Source of the DNA: Micrasema longulum
Taxonomy: Eukaryota; Arthropoda; Insecta; Trichoptera; Brachycentridae
Direction of reading: 5' to 3'
DNA length: 64,000 nucleotides
Assembly (NCBI GenBank): GCA_022494885.1
Contig: JAGVSM010003478.1
Location: 1-64,000, forward strand
Shown: positions 54,957-64,000 of the stretch, one piece after another
How positions within the stretch are numbered: the first letter of the stretch is position 1
Layout of the letters: each line of letters begins with the position of its first letter
The notes under the pieces: generated by a model
The model's input: the letters and a program-made list of their open reading frames with translations, nothing else
Database searches by the model: none
Told to the model about the DNA's origin: nothing
Made by a program: the position numbers and the translations under genes

Positions 54957-57067
54957 TGTCGCAGGCGGATCGTCATGTTAGCCGGTATACATATTTTTAG
55001 CCAAGTCACAAAACGGCGCCGTATTGTAAAAGGGCCGAATCGACGATTAGCCGAATAGCATTTTAGCTAAATAGCCACACGCCACATTGAATGGTCGATT
55101 TTTCATTCATTCCGGCTGACCGAACGATCAGCCATAATGTTTATTATGTAAATGAAGCTAAGGTGACCATCGTTTCGGATGAAAAACGGACATCCACTTA
55201 ATACTACTGGTAGAAGAAATACTGTTGTATTCAAATATGACCCGGAATTAATCATTTAAAATAACCACGCTCTAGACGTCGGTATAAGGCCGGCAATGTG
55301 AAACTGTTTACTGAAAACACACTTTTAAAAGCAGTGTGGCAAAATCGTGGGCACCCCTCTCCACGAAAATTAAAAAATGTGAAACTGTTTCTTCAACAAC
55401 AGTTTTTGGCGGCGTGGTTCGTCAAAAATAACAGGTTTTTTTGTAAAACTGTGGCCTATGCTGAAACTTATTCGTTTCGTTAATTCATTCGTATCGTATA
55501 AGAGGGAACGAGAGCGAAATATGAAATATTTTGAGTGCCTTAGAATGAGATGGATATATTAGATATATGGCAAACGACCGAACTTACGAAACGAAATTGT
55601 AACAGAATAAGCCTGCTGTTCTAGCTGATACCGAATCTACCGAAATCTACAGATTTAAGCTTGGTGGAGGTTAGCAACGCTGGTCATGGAGTTTATTTAC
55701 GGTAGCTGCGTAAACAAGTCGATCTTTAGTGTGCTCTGCGAGTTTTGCTTAATTTTCTTCAAAAAGGTCAACAGAAACCTGTCACTGAAGAAATGCTTTC
55801 TATGGAGAATACGGCCATTCAGCGCATCGATGGGGGTGATGATACGTAGGTGCATGAATATGACACTGACACAAGTCGACAATTTTCGGAGTGACTACCA
55901 ACTGAGTCAAAACCCAGAAAATTAAGCCAAAGTTGCCAAAAAATCAAGGATTTTGACTGTTTCTACGATTATTATGGTGTTTTGCACTCGGAATTCCTTC
56001 CAACAGGCCAGATGACCAATAAAAAAATACTATTTAGGCGTATTGAAGCATTTGAAGCTGAATATTCGTCGAAAAAGGTCAGATTTATAAAAAGATAACT
56101 CTTAGTTTTTGCATCACGATAATGCACTGCCTCACACATCTCTCCTTGTACGTGGTTATTTGACCAAAAGCAACGTTAAAGTCGTTCTGCGTGCACCGTA
56201 TACACCTGATTTGGCTCCGTGTGAATTTTCCCTTTTCTCTAAACTCAAATTATCACTTTGCAGAAAGCATTTTGACTCAATTGAGGTGATAAAAGAAAAT
56301 TCACAGAGGGAGCTAAAAGCCATTCCGAAATAGGCATGCAAGAAGTGCGATGAGGATTAGAAAAAAAATTGGTATATGTGTATTGCCTCTAATGGTGTAA
56401 CTTGCAAGGGCATAAGATTAATATTTATGAATAATTGAGCTAAAGTTGTTTTTACAAAATTCGGGTCATATTTGAACAAAACGTATGAAATCGATGAATA
56501 TAACCAATGAGTATTGCCTTATTATTACGATGCAAATACCCGGGGACTTATGGTGCGTATAATACGTAATACCTACGGACCAACATTATGGTATGTTATG
56601 TCAAGTTAGGTTAGGTTATTATGGGTTAGGTTAAGTTAAGTAATAAAACAACAATTATTTCATTAAAATTAGCAGGATATAAAACTCACCTAAACGAATA
56701 AATTATTGAAAATGAAATATACCTACTTGTCTCCTTAATAAAAAAATCCATAATATTATTTTACTGATCACAGTATAATAATACTAACATAACAAAAAAC
56801 CCTATTTTTATTAAGTATTAAATATGCAGTTGGCCGCTTTGGCCACTATTTTTAGCGTTTGGCCATTTTTGATACTGGGGGCCTCAAAATATCTTAAACC
56901 TTCGCCAACTTACAAAGCGGCTAAATTTCTCTATCCAAATTGTAAAATGCCAAGTGTTGACAGTATGGCTAACAATGGATTAGATTAGCCCGTTTACAAT
57001 ACGGCGCTGTTTTGTAATTTGGCTAGCCAATATGTATTCTGGCTAAAATGACTATCCGGCTGCGACA
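54957..57067. mobile_element. 2.1-kb element with ~80-bp terminal inverted repeats, hosting a mariner
   Basis: The left end TGTCGCAGGCGGATCGTCAT and the right end complemented TGTCGCAGCCGGATAGTCAT continue as imperfect inverted repeats for about 80 bp, including ATACATAT, ACAAAACNGCGCCGTATTGTAAA and GGGC. GATA flanks both sides (54953-54956 and 57068-57071), a possible 4-bp target duplication. Without the 1262-bp mariner inside, the element is about 850 bp and non-coding. I do not recognise the family. Confidence 0.75.
55222..56483 (+). mobile_element. Inactive mariner (DD34D-type) element, TA-flanked
   Basis: The imperfect terminal inverted repeats share TTCAAATATGACCCG (left at 55230-55244, right inverted at 56462-56476), with TA at 55220-55221 and 56484-56485; the length is 1262 bp, normal for mariner. 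Transposase remnants on plus: DDT-VHEYDTDTS (first catalytic D, about 55835-55880), YYGVLHSEFLPTGQ (55970-56010), HHDNALPHTSLLVRGYL (second D, 56109-56160), PYTPDLAPCEF (56195-56230), KENSQRELKAIP and WYMCIASNGVTCKG. There are multiple stops and frame changes. At the place of the third aspartate the frame has glutamate (CEF). Confidence 0.9.
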
Positions 57068-57472
57068 GATAAAAATACTAAGAACGCACGATATACGCTT
57101 CAAAAATATTCTGCAGAAACGTTTGATATGCGAATGAATTGTCTGCTTTAAACATATTTTTTGTAACATTAGTCATACGGATTTAATAAGCCACTTCCTA
57201 TATACCTACCTAACACAACCTAACTTCCCTTTCGAATAATTTTACAGCAAGCCAAGAACTCTTTAAATTATGGCGTCATTTTACGCAAAAAACAGAAGAA
57301 TACTGTAAAAATAAAATTAAACTTGGAGAAGACTGAAAGAATAACCAATTGAAATTTAACCGTCGCCGGAATGAATGTGAAGATGATTGGAAAATGCAGT
57401 TTACCAACCACCAAAACGTGAGAAAGTAATATCTTGTTTTAGATTCTGAATTGAGCAGTTATTTGGCACTAC

Positions 57473-60400
57473 TCAAGGTATGATGTTACGCAACCATTTT
57501 GGTTTTGAGTAGCAGCACTGGCCAGTAGAGGATGACGAATAAGAGAAAGACGGCTGGGAAGATGACCCTGAGAGCTTGTCTATCTCCCTCCATAGCACCT
57601 TCTCCTGCCCCGTGTCCTGATCCAGCCAGGCCACCTGGAGGATGCTTTGTCTCCTCTCCACACCGCGACCAGTGCTGCTTCCCGATGGCGATACCACTTC
57701 CACCTTCCTGCAGCGTACTCCCGCGTTGTCCCAAGCGGCCACAGTGTTGCAACCACCTTTCTCAGTGGAATTTATCCTCTGCAAAATAACACGAGATTAA
57801 GAAGATAGGGAGACAAACTTACACAAACTATCTATAGCTTCATAATGAGGAAGTTAATGGTTTTTTTAATGTTTTGTTTTTCTGAAATAACTCCGCGTAT
57901 GACGTCAAAGGTTCTTTTCTGGTTATTCTCGATGAGTTCTTCCTATTGGTCCATCCACGGCAAACAAACCGGAAATCTTCCAAAATTCTCATATGGAAGG
58001 TGGATTCATATGAACCAGTGACGTCATTCAAAGTATTTCGTTTTTATTAAAAGTTTTTTTTTTGTATGTTTCGAGGAAACTTTGCCGTACAATTTAATGC
58101 TCCAATTTTTACCGCGCGCAAGAAAACATCTATTCTACCCAATATCCCATTTTATTTTTATTTTATTTATTAGGGATATCAACAGTAATATATGTAAATT
58201 AATATAACAAATAAAATATACAGAGAATAAAACTAAAGACAGATATCCACAGAAATACATTAAATACTCGTACAATACATGCTAGTTTGTTTGTGTTAGT
58301 GAAAGTGTGTGAGAGGGTAGGTGAGTGGGTGTTATTATGGAATGAGGTAGGACATGTGTGTAAATATTATTTCACAAGTGTCAAAAATATAAAAATATAT
58401 AGGGCTGAAGTTCTTCATTGTGTCGTTAGTAATAATGGAAACTTATTTTAATAATTCTAAGATAAAACTAGAGCGTCATATGTATATCAGTTGTACATAT
58501 TATGCAATACACGAGCCCATTGCTAGAGAAAAAAAAGAAACGATTGTATTAAAAGTTTGAAACCTGTGAGCTTTTAGCTTTGTTTTTTTTTATTGTTTTG
58601 ATCATTTTAATTAGAATGGATGTTTTGTGCATAAAGAACCGGGAAAAAAGATTTTTAGATTATAATGCTTCCTGAAATATAATATAAACAATGAGTTTAC
58701 TTTACCTTTGAAATGTCAGTTAATTTACTTCACCTGCACAGCTGCAATGGGCTTATATGTATGTTGTCGAAGGTATATATAAGAAAATCATATCATTTCA
58801 ATCTATTTTAGAAGTAATGTTGAAATTTTTTTTAATTCAGACTTCTGCTTTGGAAAATAGATTAAAAATAACGTTTTACAACAGAGACTGAAAATATTTA
58901 AGAGAAGCAAATATGGGGGACAGGGCTAATGAACTGTCATAGTTTAAAATTCACCATTTGGGATACGTTTGAACATCCACATTTTTTCATTACAACATAT
59001 TTATTACATATACCTTTTTTTCTAGATTGTGATTCTATGTCATTATAATTTGATCTAATTAATTTTACTATGTATTTTTATTGTTATTTATTGTGGCTTG
59101 ACACGGGCATAGCCTAAAAAGCCTTAATAAGTTCATAAATATTTAATTTGGTAATTTTGAATGAATAAATAAATAAATAAACATCTATTATTTTTTGCGA
59201 AGTCAAAGAGCTGAAGCCTTTACTGGTGTGTGTGAGACTCATCTGACTGAATTATTTCACCTACGTAATAGGCAACGATTTTTTTTTTCAAACTTCTTCT
59301 TAGACCACTTGGTTTAATAAAAAATATCGGGTCGTTGTCCTGTGGCTAGTGGTCTCGGACTCACAGACCAAAGGTTTGTGGTTTGAATCCCACTCTACCT
59401 CAACTTGATTCCATTTTCTAATAGTAAGTTATTTACAACTCGTTGAAAATGGCCCTCAAAACTAAATATTTGGGTAAGTCACAAGAACGCAATTAAATAT
59501 ATATATTGAGTTTTTGTTAACAAAGACTTTATAATACTTTTATTATAGTTTTTACATTGTTATTGAGAAAAAGGTTGTGTCCTAATATTAGATTTTTTTT
59601 TTATATCTATCGTATTCTTCCAGTAGCAATTTTTGAACTTTAAATAAAATTTATACCCAAACACAGGCCCATGCCTTTGTGGGTTTTTTTGTATTTATAT
59701 AATAGTGTATTTTGTATTTGTTACTATATATACCTATTGTAAAATACGGAGAAAAAATTGGAATAAATAAAAAAGACTTGATTTTTCGAATACACTGGAT
59801 TTTTAGGAAGTTGAAAATTACTATAATACAAATCAGGTGGAAAATATTTAGGGTATTAAAAATACTTTCATAATTTCCTAAATTGTCTATTAACCTATAT
59901 ATTGTATCCTATATATTGTATGGGGTGATATTCCGAACCCTCTTGCGGCCGTAGACGTAAAAACTTTTATCTCTCGTATTTAAAATACGCAAGATAAAAG
60001 TGTTTTTGCAGGTGGATTATACTCATTCGAATGCACTATGTTAAACTTATCATTACTAAGATAATAATAAAATATATATCTTACCACTGGAATGATTCTA
60101 GGCATCCCCTCTTGAGACTTTTTCTTGTTAATTTGGTATTGAACATCAAGAACTTTGACAACGACAAATTCTCCGAGAGCAGCAAACACGAAAACCATGC
60201 ACCCAGCCATCCAAAGATCCAAAGCCTGCAACGAAATCAAATGAGATATTGTTGAACATAAAACATTTAACTTAAAAACAAAAGTTTATATCGATTTCAA
60301 TGCGTTTACCTTAACATAAGCTACTGGCGGAATATCAGCTCGAAGACCAGTAAACATAGTTACTAGAGTCAACATGCAGGTGACCAGAAGAGTAACTCTA

Positions 60401-62836
60401 CCAGGAATGGCGTCCAGGTCTAACCAAAAACTGAACCAAGAAAGCATCACAACCAATGAAGATGGAGCAAAGGTCTGTATTAGATGATGGCCAATCTGAC
60501 GTTCAAATCGAAAGTATACAACCAGACGTGAATAGTTCCCTGCAAATAAATTTGTTTTGTTGTTTACATCATTGATAGATCAAAGGGTCATAACAATAAT
60601 TTTTAACAATTTTAACTTTGTTATTATTGATATTTAATTGAATTTTTTTCAACTTTCCAAGTCCCTGAAAAATCTTTACTCACAAGGTGTTTCCAAAATT
60701 TAATGCTTCTAATATTTGTTCTATGATAAAGCAGTCAAAACAAAACACTAATAGCTGCGTTACCCAGTCGGAAGTTCAACCCAATACATTATTATTTATG
60801 TTTAAATCCACTGAATCGTCGGAATAGGTTTTCTTCAATACTTTTAAAATTGTATGTCATTATTGAAATATTTGCGTGTTTTATAATAATCTTTAAAATA
60901 TGAAGGTGACGGGTGTGATAATTACCATAGTATTCCAAAACTAAATTTACCGTAAATAAATATAAATCATCCTTATCAGGTTGGATTGCCAAAAAAAAGG
61001 AATAAATGTTTTATGGGTGATTATAACAAGCTTTTGTTGAAAATATAAATTGAAGTTTTTAATGAAACTGACCATCTTTTTCTACCATAAACGCATCTGT
61101 TTCTTCTAATCTCAGTGGTTCACCCATATGGTATTGGAGCAATTTTAATTCCGGGTTGATTGTGACTCCCGCTACATTCCATCGAAGGCGAACTTTCTGA
61201 TTATTATAAGAAACTGAAAGCAGAAAACATGACCTTAGCTTGAAGCTTGGTTAGAAATTGGAAATACATCGATTTTATAACACGAAATTTATGTAATCAA
61301 CTTGGCCATCCCGATTTATAGTAATAGTATAGTTTTCTGTCATGCTATCATGTCTTACACTATGCGAAAAATATTCTCGGTGTTTAAATGTAAATTTCCT
61401 ACAAAATACTTACAGCTTTCTATGTAAATTGGACAGGACTGTATATCCATTGGATAAAGTTGAAACTCCATTTGACACGCAATAATGGCGTGCATTCGGG
61501 CGGCATATTTCACAGTTTTATTTTTGTACAGAGTGACTGAAGAAAACTTATGAGTCAACGTCGCGATCTCTAAAATAAAAAATTTTCCCATCAATTACAT
61601 AATACTCGTAAGGAACACCACAGACACGGATAATTATTCGCACGCCAAGCGTTTACGTTAATAAACTAATGCATTTTATAGGATATTTTTTGATAATTTT
61701 CTCACGCAAATGGCAAACAGGAGACTAATAATACGCTCGGTTCAAACTGCGAATTTTAATTAAGTAGCCATGAAATACAGTTTTTTGTTAACATTGGGGT
61801 TAAATACCTGTAATTTTAGAGTTTAGAAAATATGGATCCGGGTGCCATAAATTATCAAAAAATTCCGATGGAAGCGTTACGTAATCGTCTCCCTCTTCAA
61901 ATATATCGTTTGGAAGTTGAAGTCTTGATTCCACCCATGTCTGACGGATAAACATGTCAACTCTGAAAATAATCCAAATAAAATAATATTATCATCCGTT
62001 GAACAAATTATTATTTTTTATAGTCATTGAGGGACTTTTAATGGACGAGTATCTAAAATAAGTTTAGCTTATAAGATATATTTTTCCATTGGTACACTAA
62101 TTGCAGCGTGTTATTATAACGAATCAATAAGTATTATCACCAGAGTTGTTGTGATGCAAAAAAAAATAGTATCTAATATCTTACACAGAAGCTTGATGAT
62201 TAGTCTTACCATCAGATGCCAGACTAGAGAAACTATAAAGTATAATAGCATTATAGCAATTTATATCTTATTCTAACTTTTCATGTTTACGTCAGGAATC
62301 AAACCCGAGGCCTCATTCATGTTTGTCAAACGCTTTAACAACTACGATACATTACGAGGCAAGCATCGCACACTGCTAAAAGTGTCTGAAATATACATTG
62401 AATAAATGAAAATGTTTACGTTCTTATGAGAAAACCCTAATATTTCAATTTAATGCCCATTACTAAAGTTGTTACACTGTTGTAGAACAGGAGCGAATCC
62501 CTGATTTTGATTTGAAATACGTAACATAAGTCTATCACGGAACCACAACCAGATTTTATAGGAAATATTATATTAAATAAAAACGTGGTTATCAAAGTAG
62601 CTAGCGGCTTTGAAACTATTTTAAGCTTTTAAATAATCGTCTTGACTTTGGGTGAAGAAACTTTAATCCTTTTAGTTTCATATCTCGATCAATGTAACAA
62701 ATGAGTTGAGATAGTCTTCATGTGGTGAATGATTACCGGAAATCCATATCTTCCACGTTGATTGAATTAACATCCACCACGTAGATACTAAACTCCACAG
62801 TCACGGGCTGGCCTTTTCTGGACGGGGGTCGCACCT
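57473..62836 (-). CDS. Cys-loop ligand-gated anion channel, 3' seven exons, frame break before M4
   Basis: Minus-strand exons with GT-AG borders and compatible phases: 62836-62737 (VEFSIYVVDVNSIN), 61962-61808 (VDMFIRQTWVESRL, LWHPDPYFLN), 61569-61414 (Cys-loop C-QMEFQLYPMDIQS-C, 13 residues between cysteines), 61213-61073 (VRLRWNVAGVTINPEL), 60539-60310 (M1 SLVVMLSWFSFWL, M2 IPGRVTLLVTCMLTLVTMFT), 60225-60085 (M3 ALDLWMAGCMVFVFAALGEF) and 57778 to the end (M3-M4 loop, M4). The frame through the last exon reaches WREIDKLS at about 57572. M4 (RVIFPAVFLLFVILYWP) then lies in another frame, ending at 57486; the in-phase frame ends at 57473 without M4. One base appears missing near 57570. The exon coding for the signal peptide is outside the window. 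P-G-R before M2 and no second cysteine pair favour the insect pHCl-2/Hodor-like group (Drosophila CG11340, CG6927, CG7589), from memory. Members sit in the plasma membrane and conduct chloride. Confidence 0.92.
58150..58400 (-). repeat. LINE 3' UTR in the last intron of the channel gene
   Basis: It is the reverse complement of the 15600-15880 LINE tail: TTATTTATTAGGGATATCAA at the left, ACAGATATCCACAGAAATAC in the middle, and a GTGTGTGAGAGGGTAGGTGA segment at the right. Confidence 0.75.
58879..59278 (-). repeat. F1 copy split by a LINE 3' tail, channel-gene intron
   Basis: F1 blocks CAACAGAGACTG, AATGAACTGTCATAG and GTTTGAACATCCACA run to about 58990. After a LINE tail (59000-59185) the copy resumes with GAAGTCAAAGAGCTGAAGCC, GAGACTCATCTGACTGAATT and TTTCACCTAC. 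Confidence 0.65.
59030..59185 (+). repeat. LINE 3' tail (family D) inside F1
   Basis: TTATTGTGGCTTGACACGGG, CATAGCCTAAAAAGCC and an AATGAATAAATAAATAAATA tail. It is the plus-strand counterpart of the 18.2-kb and 53.1-kb copies. Confidence 0.75.
59328..59500 (+). repeat. SINE-B copy in the channel-gene intron
   Basis: GGGTCGTTGTCCTGTGGCTA head, B box GGTTTGAATCCCAC, then CTCTACCTCAACTTGATTCC, GTTGAAAATGGCCCTC and ATATTTGGGTAAGTCACA. Confidence 0.8.
62096..62364 (-). repeat. SINE-A copy in the channel-gene intron
   Basis: On the complement the head is TGCCTCGTAATGTATCGTAG with B box GGTTTGATTCCTGACG. The body extends to the GGTGTACCAATG-like end at 62096. It is more diverged than the 47.7-kb copy. 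Confidence 0.7.
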
Positions 62837-63098
62837 CTGCAAAATGGAAAAAACAGCGTGTTTTTATTTTATATTATAACTTACAATTTACAGTACATGT
62901 TTGTAAAATCTATGTTTTAGGCTTTAGTACTAGGTACCGAACAACTTATTGGAAGTTCTAGCTTCACACATATTTTTTTAAAAACAGTTAATTCATCTAT
63001 AAGAAATGGATGAAATTTTGCTTGAATTTGGTGAGTCAGCAGATTCTCAAAAAAATCGATAAATCTACAGAAAAATCGGTGAAGTAGGCAACGCTGAA

Positions 63099-63480
63099 TA
63101 AAAAATACATATGAGAAGAGAAAAATAATGTATCGATGAGTGTAAAAGCATAGTTTAAATTTGTTGCAACAGAGAGGGAAATCATTTTTGAGAAGGGAAT
63201 ATGGGAGACTAGGCATTTACAGGGCGTATGACCTGTCATTGGCTGGTTTAAGTGGCCATTTTACACCTTGTGTAACATTCACCATTCTGCCCATGTTTGA
63301 ACATCCACATTTCCTCAACTCTTCCATCTGTTGACTTTTGTGAAGTAAAAGAGCTGAAACCTTTATCATGCGGGTGAGATTCATCCGGCTGAACCAATTC
63401 ACCTACTGGGCAACGCTGATTTGGACATACTCCAAACATTGTTGCAACAAGCATTTGGACATACTCAAAACATTTTTGTA
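63099..63480 (-). repeat. F1 copy near the right edge
   Basis: All core F1 blocks are present in minus orientation: GCAACAGAGAGGGAAATC, TTTTTGAGAAGGGAATATGG, GACCTGTCATTGGCTGGTTT, GTGTAACATTCACCATTCTG, CATCCACATTTCCTCAACTC and GAGATTCATCCGGCTGAACC. An 11-bp direct repeat GGCAACGCTGA lies at 63088-63098 and 63409-63419. A plus-oriented distal F1 end (CATTTGGACATACTC) follows at 63450-63470. Confidence 0.8.
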
Positions 63481-63489
63481 AATGCATAA

Positions 63490-63990
63490 CACTGATTTCG
63501 GTACCTGGTCACTCAAACATCGAGACATTAGTCCAAAGTCCTAATGTGGGTTACTCGAATATGCTCCTCGCAATGAACTTAGGTCGTACGCCCGAAGGCA
63601 GAATATAATGCTCAGGCAAAAACGCACCTGATCAGCACCATGCGAACAAACTACTGAAGGGGCACTCGCGAAGATTTGTTTTCGACCTAATGAAACTAAG
63701 CCGAAACAAAGTGACGGTTGTAACTAAAGCTTTTACAGGGCATTGTAGATTGAATAAACACCTAGCTAGATAGATCTCTCTGAAACTTTTACAAGTTGGT
63801 TCTGCAATGCACATGATGAAACATTTTTACGCGTGTCGTGTGAATGTGATGCTTTATATCACAAAATAAGTCATGTCTACGGTAGGACCATTGGTCAAAC
63901 CTGAGTATGTGAGAGCGATATCTCAGATGCGGTGTGCGGTATGTGATGGGCAAGCGGCCAATAGATGAATAGATCTGATATGAAAGCACG
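63490..63990 (+). pseudogene. LINE RNase H-domain remnant
   Basis: The plus frame reads SRNKVTVVTKAFTGHCRLNK, the 'LSR..lr.lvg.lTGHc.Ln.Hl' motif at the end of the RNase H domain in RNase H-bearing LINEs. It is followed in another frame by FCNAHDETFLRVSCECDAL (the 'C.C...ET..H.LC.C..L' zinc-like motif). The frame break between them and the stop inside show a dead copy. It lies in sequence that would be an upstream intron of the channel gene. Confidence 0.65.
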
Positions 63991-64000
63991 CGCCCTCCAT

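Noticed and set aside
57486..57789. Alternative frames over the last channel exon as separate genes
   Set aside because: Only the frame continuing from the M3 exon matches the channel family, apart from the M4 segment explained by the frame break.

Overview
This is a 64-kb piece of an AT-rich insect nuclear genome. The evidence is two spliced animal genes with GT/AG introns, arthropod-type transposons (mariner, hAT, Helitron, Penelope-like, many non-LTR LINE families, tRNA-derived SINEs) and no bacterial or organellar gene organisation. The exact insect order cannot be fixed from the sequence alone.

Two host genes are supported, both on the minus strand. (1) TMEM129 (39830-45536): all five coding exons are present with in-frame splice junctions. 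They encode a 377-residue ER membrane E3 ubiquitin ligase with three N-terminal membrane segments and a C-terminal cysteine-rich RING-like domain. (2) The 3' part of a Cys-loop ligand-gated anion channel (57473-62836): seven exons covering most of the extracellular domain, the Cys-loop, M1-M3 and M4. Its 5' exons lie beyond the right edge. The last exon carries a one-base frame break exactly before M4.

Everything else I can recognise is mobile DNA or AT-rich spacer. Region by region: 0.75-2.6 kb holds a 310-bp-type foldback repeat (called F1 here) bracketing an R1-like LINE fragment, then a MITE. 2.6-10 kb holds LINE ends, a tandem-repeat-bearing retroelement tail, a hAT with ZBED-type transposase remnant and SINEs. 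12.8-23 kb holds LINE 3' ends, a TA-flanked MITE, a decayed hAT and several F1 copies. 23-26.4 kb is mostly unassigned sequence with a higher GC share. 26.4-29.5 kb is a nested stack of LINEs and a palindromic repeat family (called B). 29.7-30.5 kb is a non-autonomous hAT with recognisable target-site duplication. 32-39.4 kb holds further LINE pieces and an F1 copy. 40.6-45 kb is TMEM129, with a LINE, a Helitron and SINEs in its introns. 45.9-48.5 kb is a Penelope-like element broken by a LINE that is itself broken by a SINE. 50.9-57.1 kb holds a long-TIR MITE, a cluster of family B, and a 2.1-kb terminal-inverted-repeat element with a dead mariner inside it. 57.5-64 kb is the channel gene with SINE, LINE-tail and F1 insertions in its introns.

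The most notable items are the F1 foldback family (several copies, one with a perfect 12-bp flanking duplication), the undescribed-looking 54957-57067 TIR element hosting a mariner, the three-level Penelope/LINE/SINE nest, the Helitron end lying 18 bp from a TMEM129 splice donor, and the M4 frameshift in the channel. I saw no clear evidence for a wholly new gene system. Family names for repeats (F1, B, SINE-A/B/C) are labels made here, not database names.
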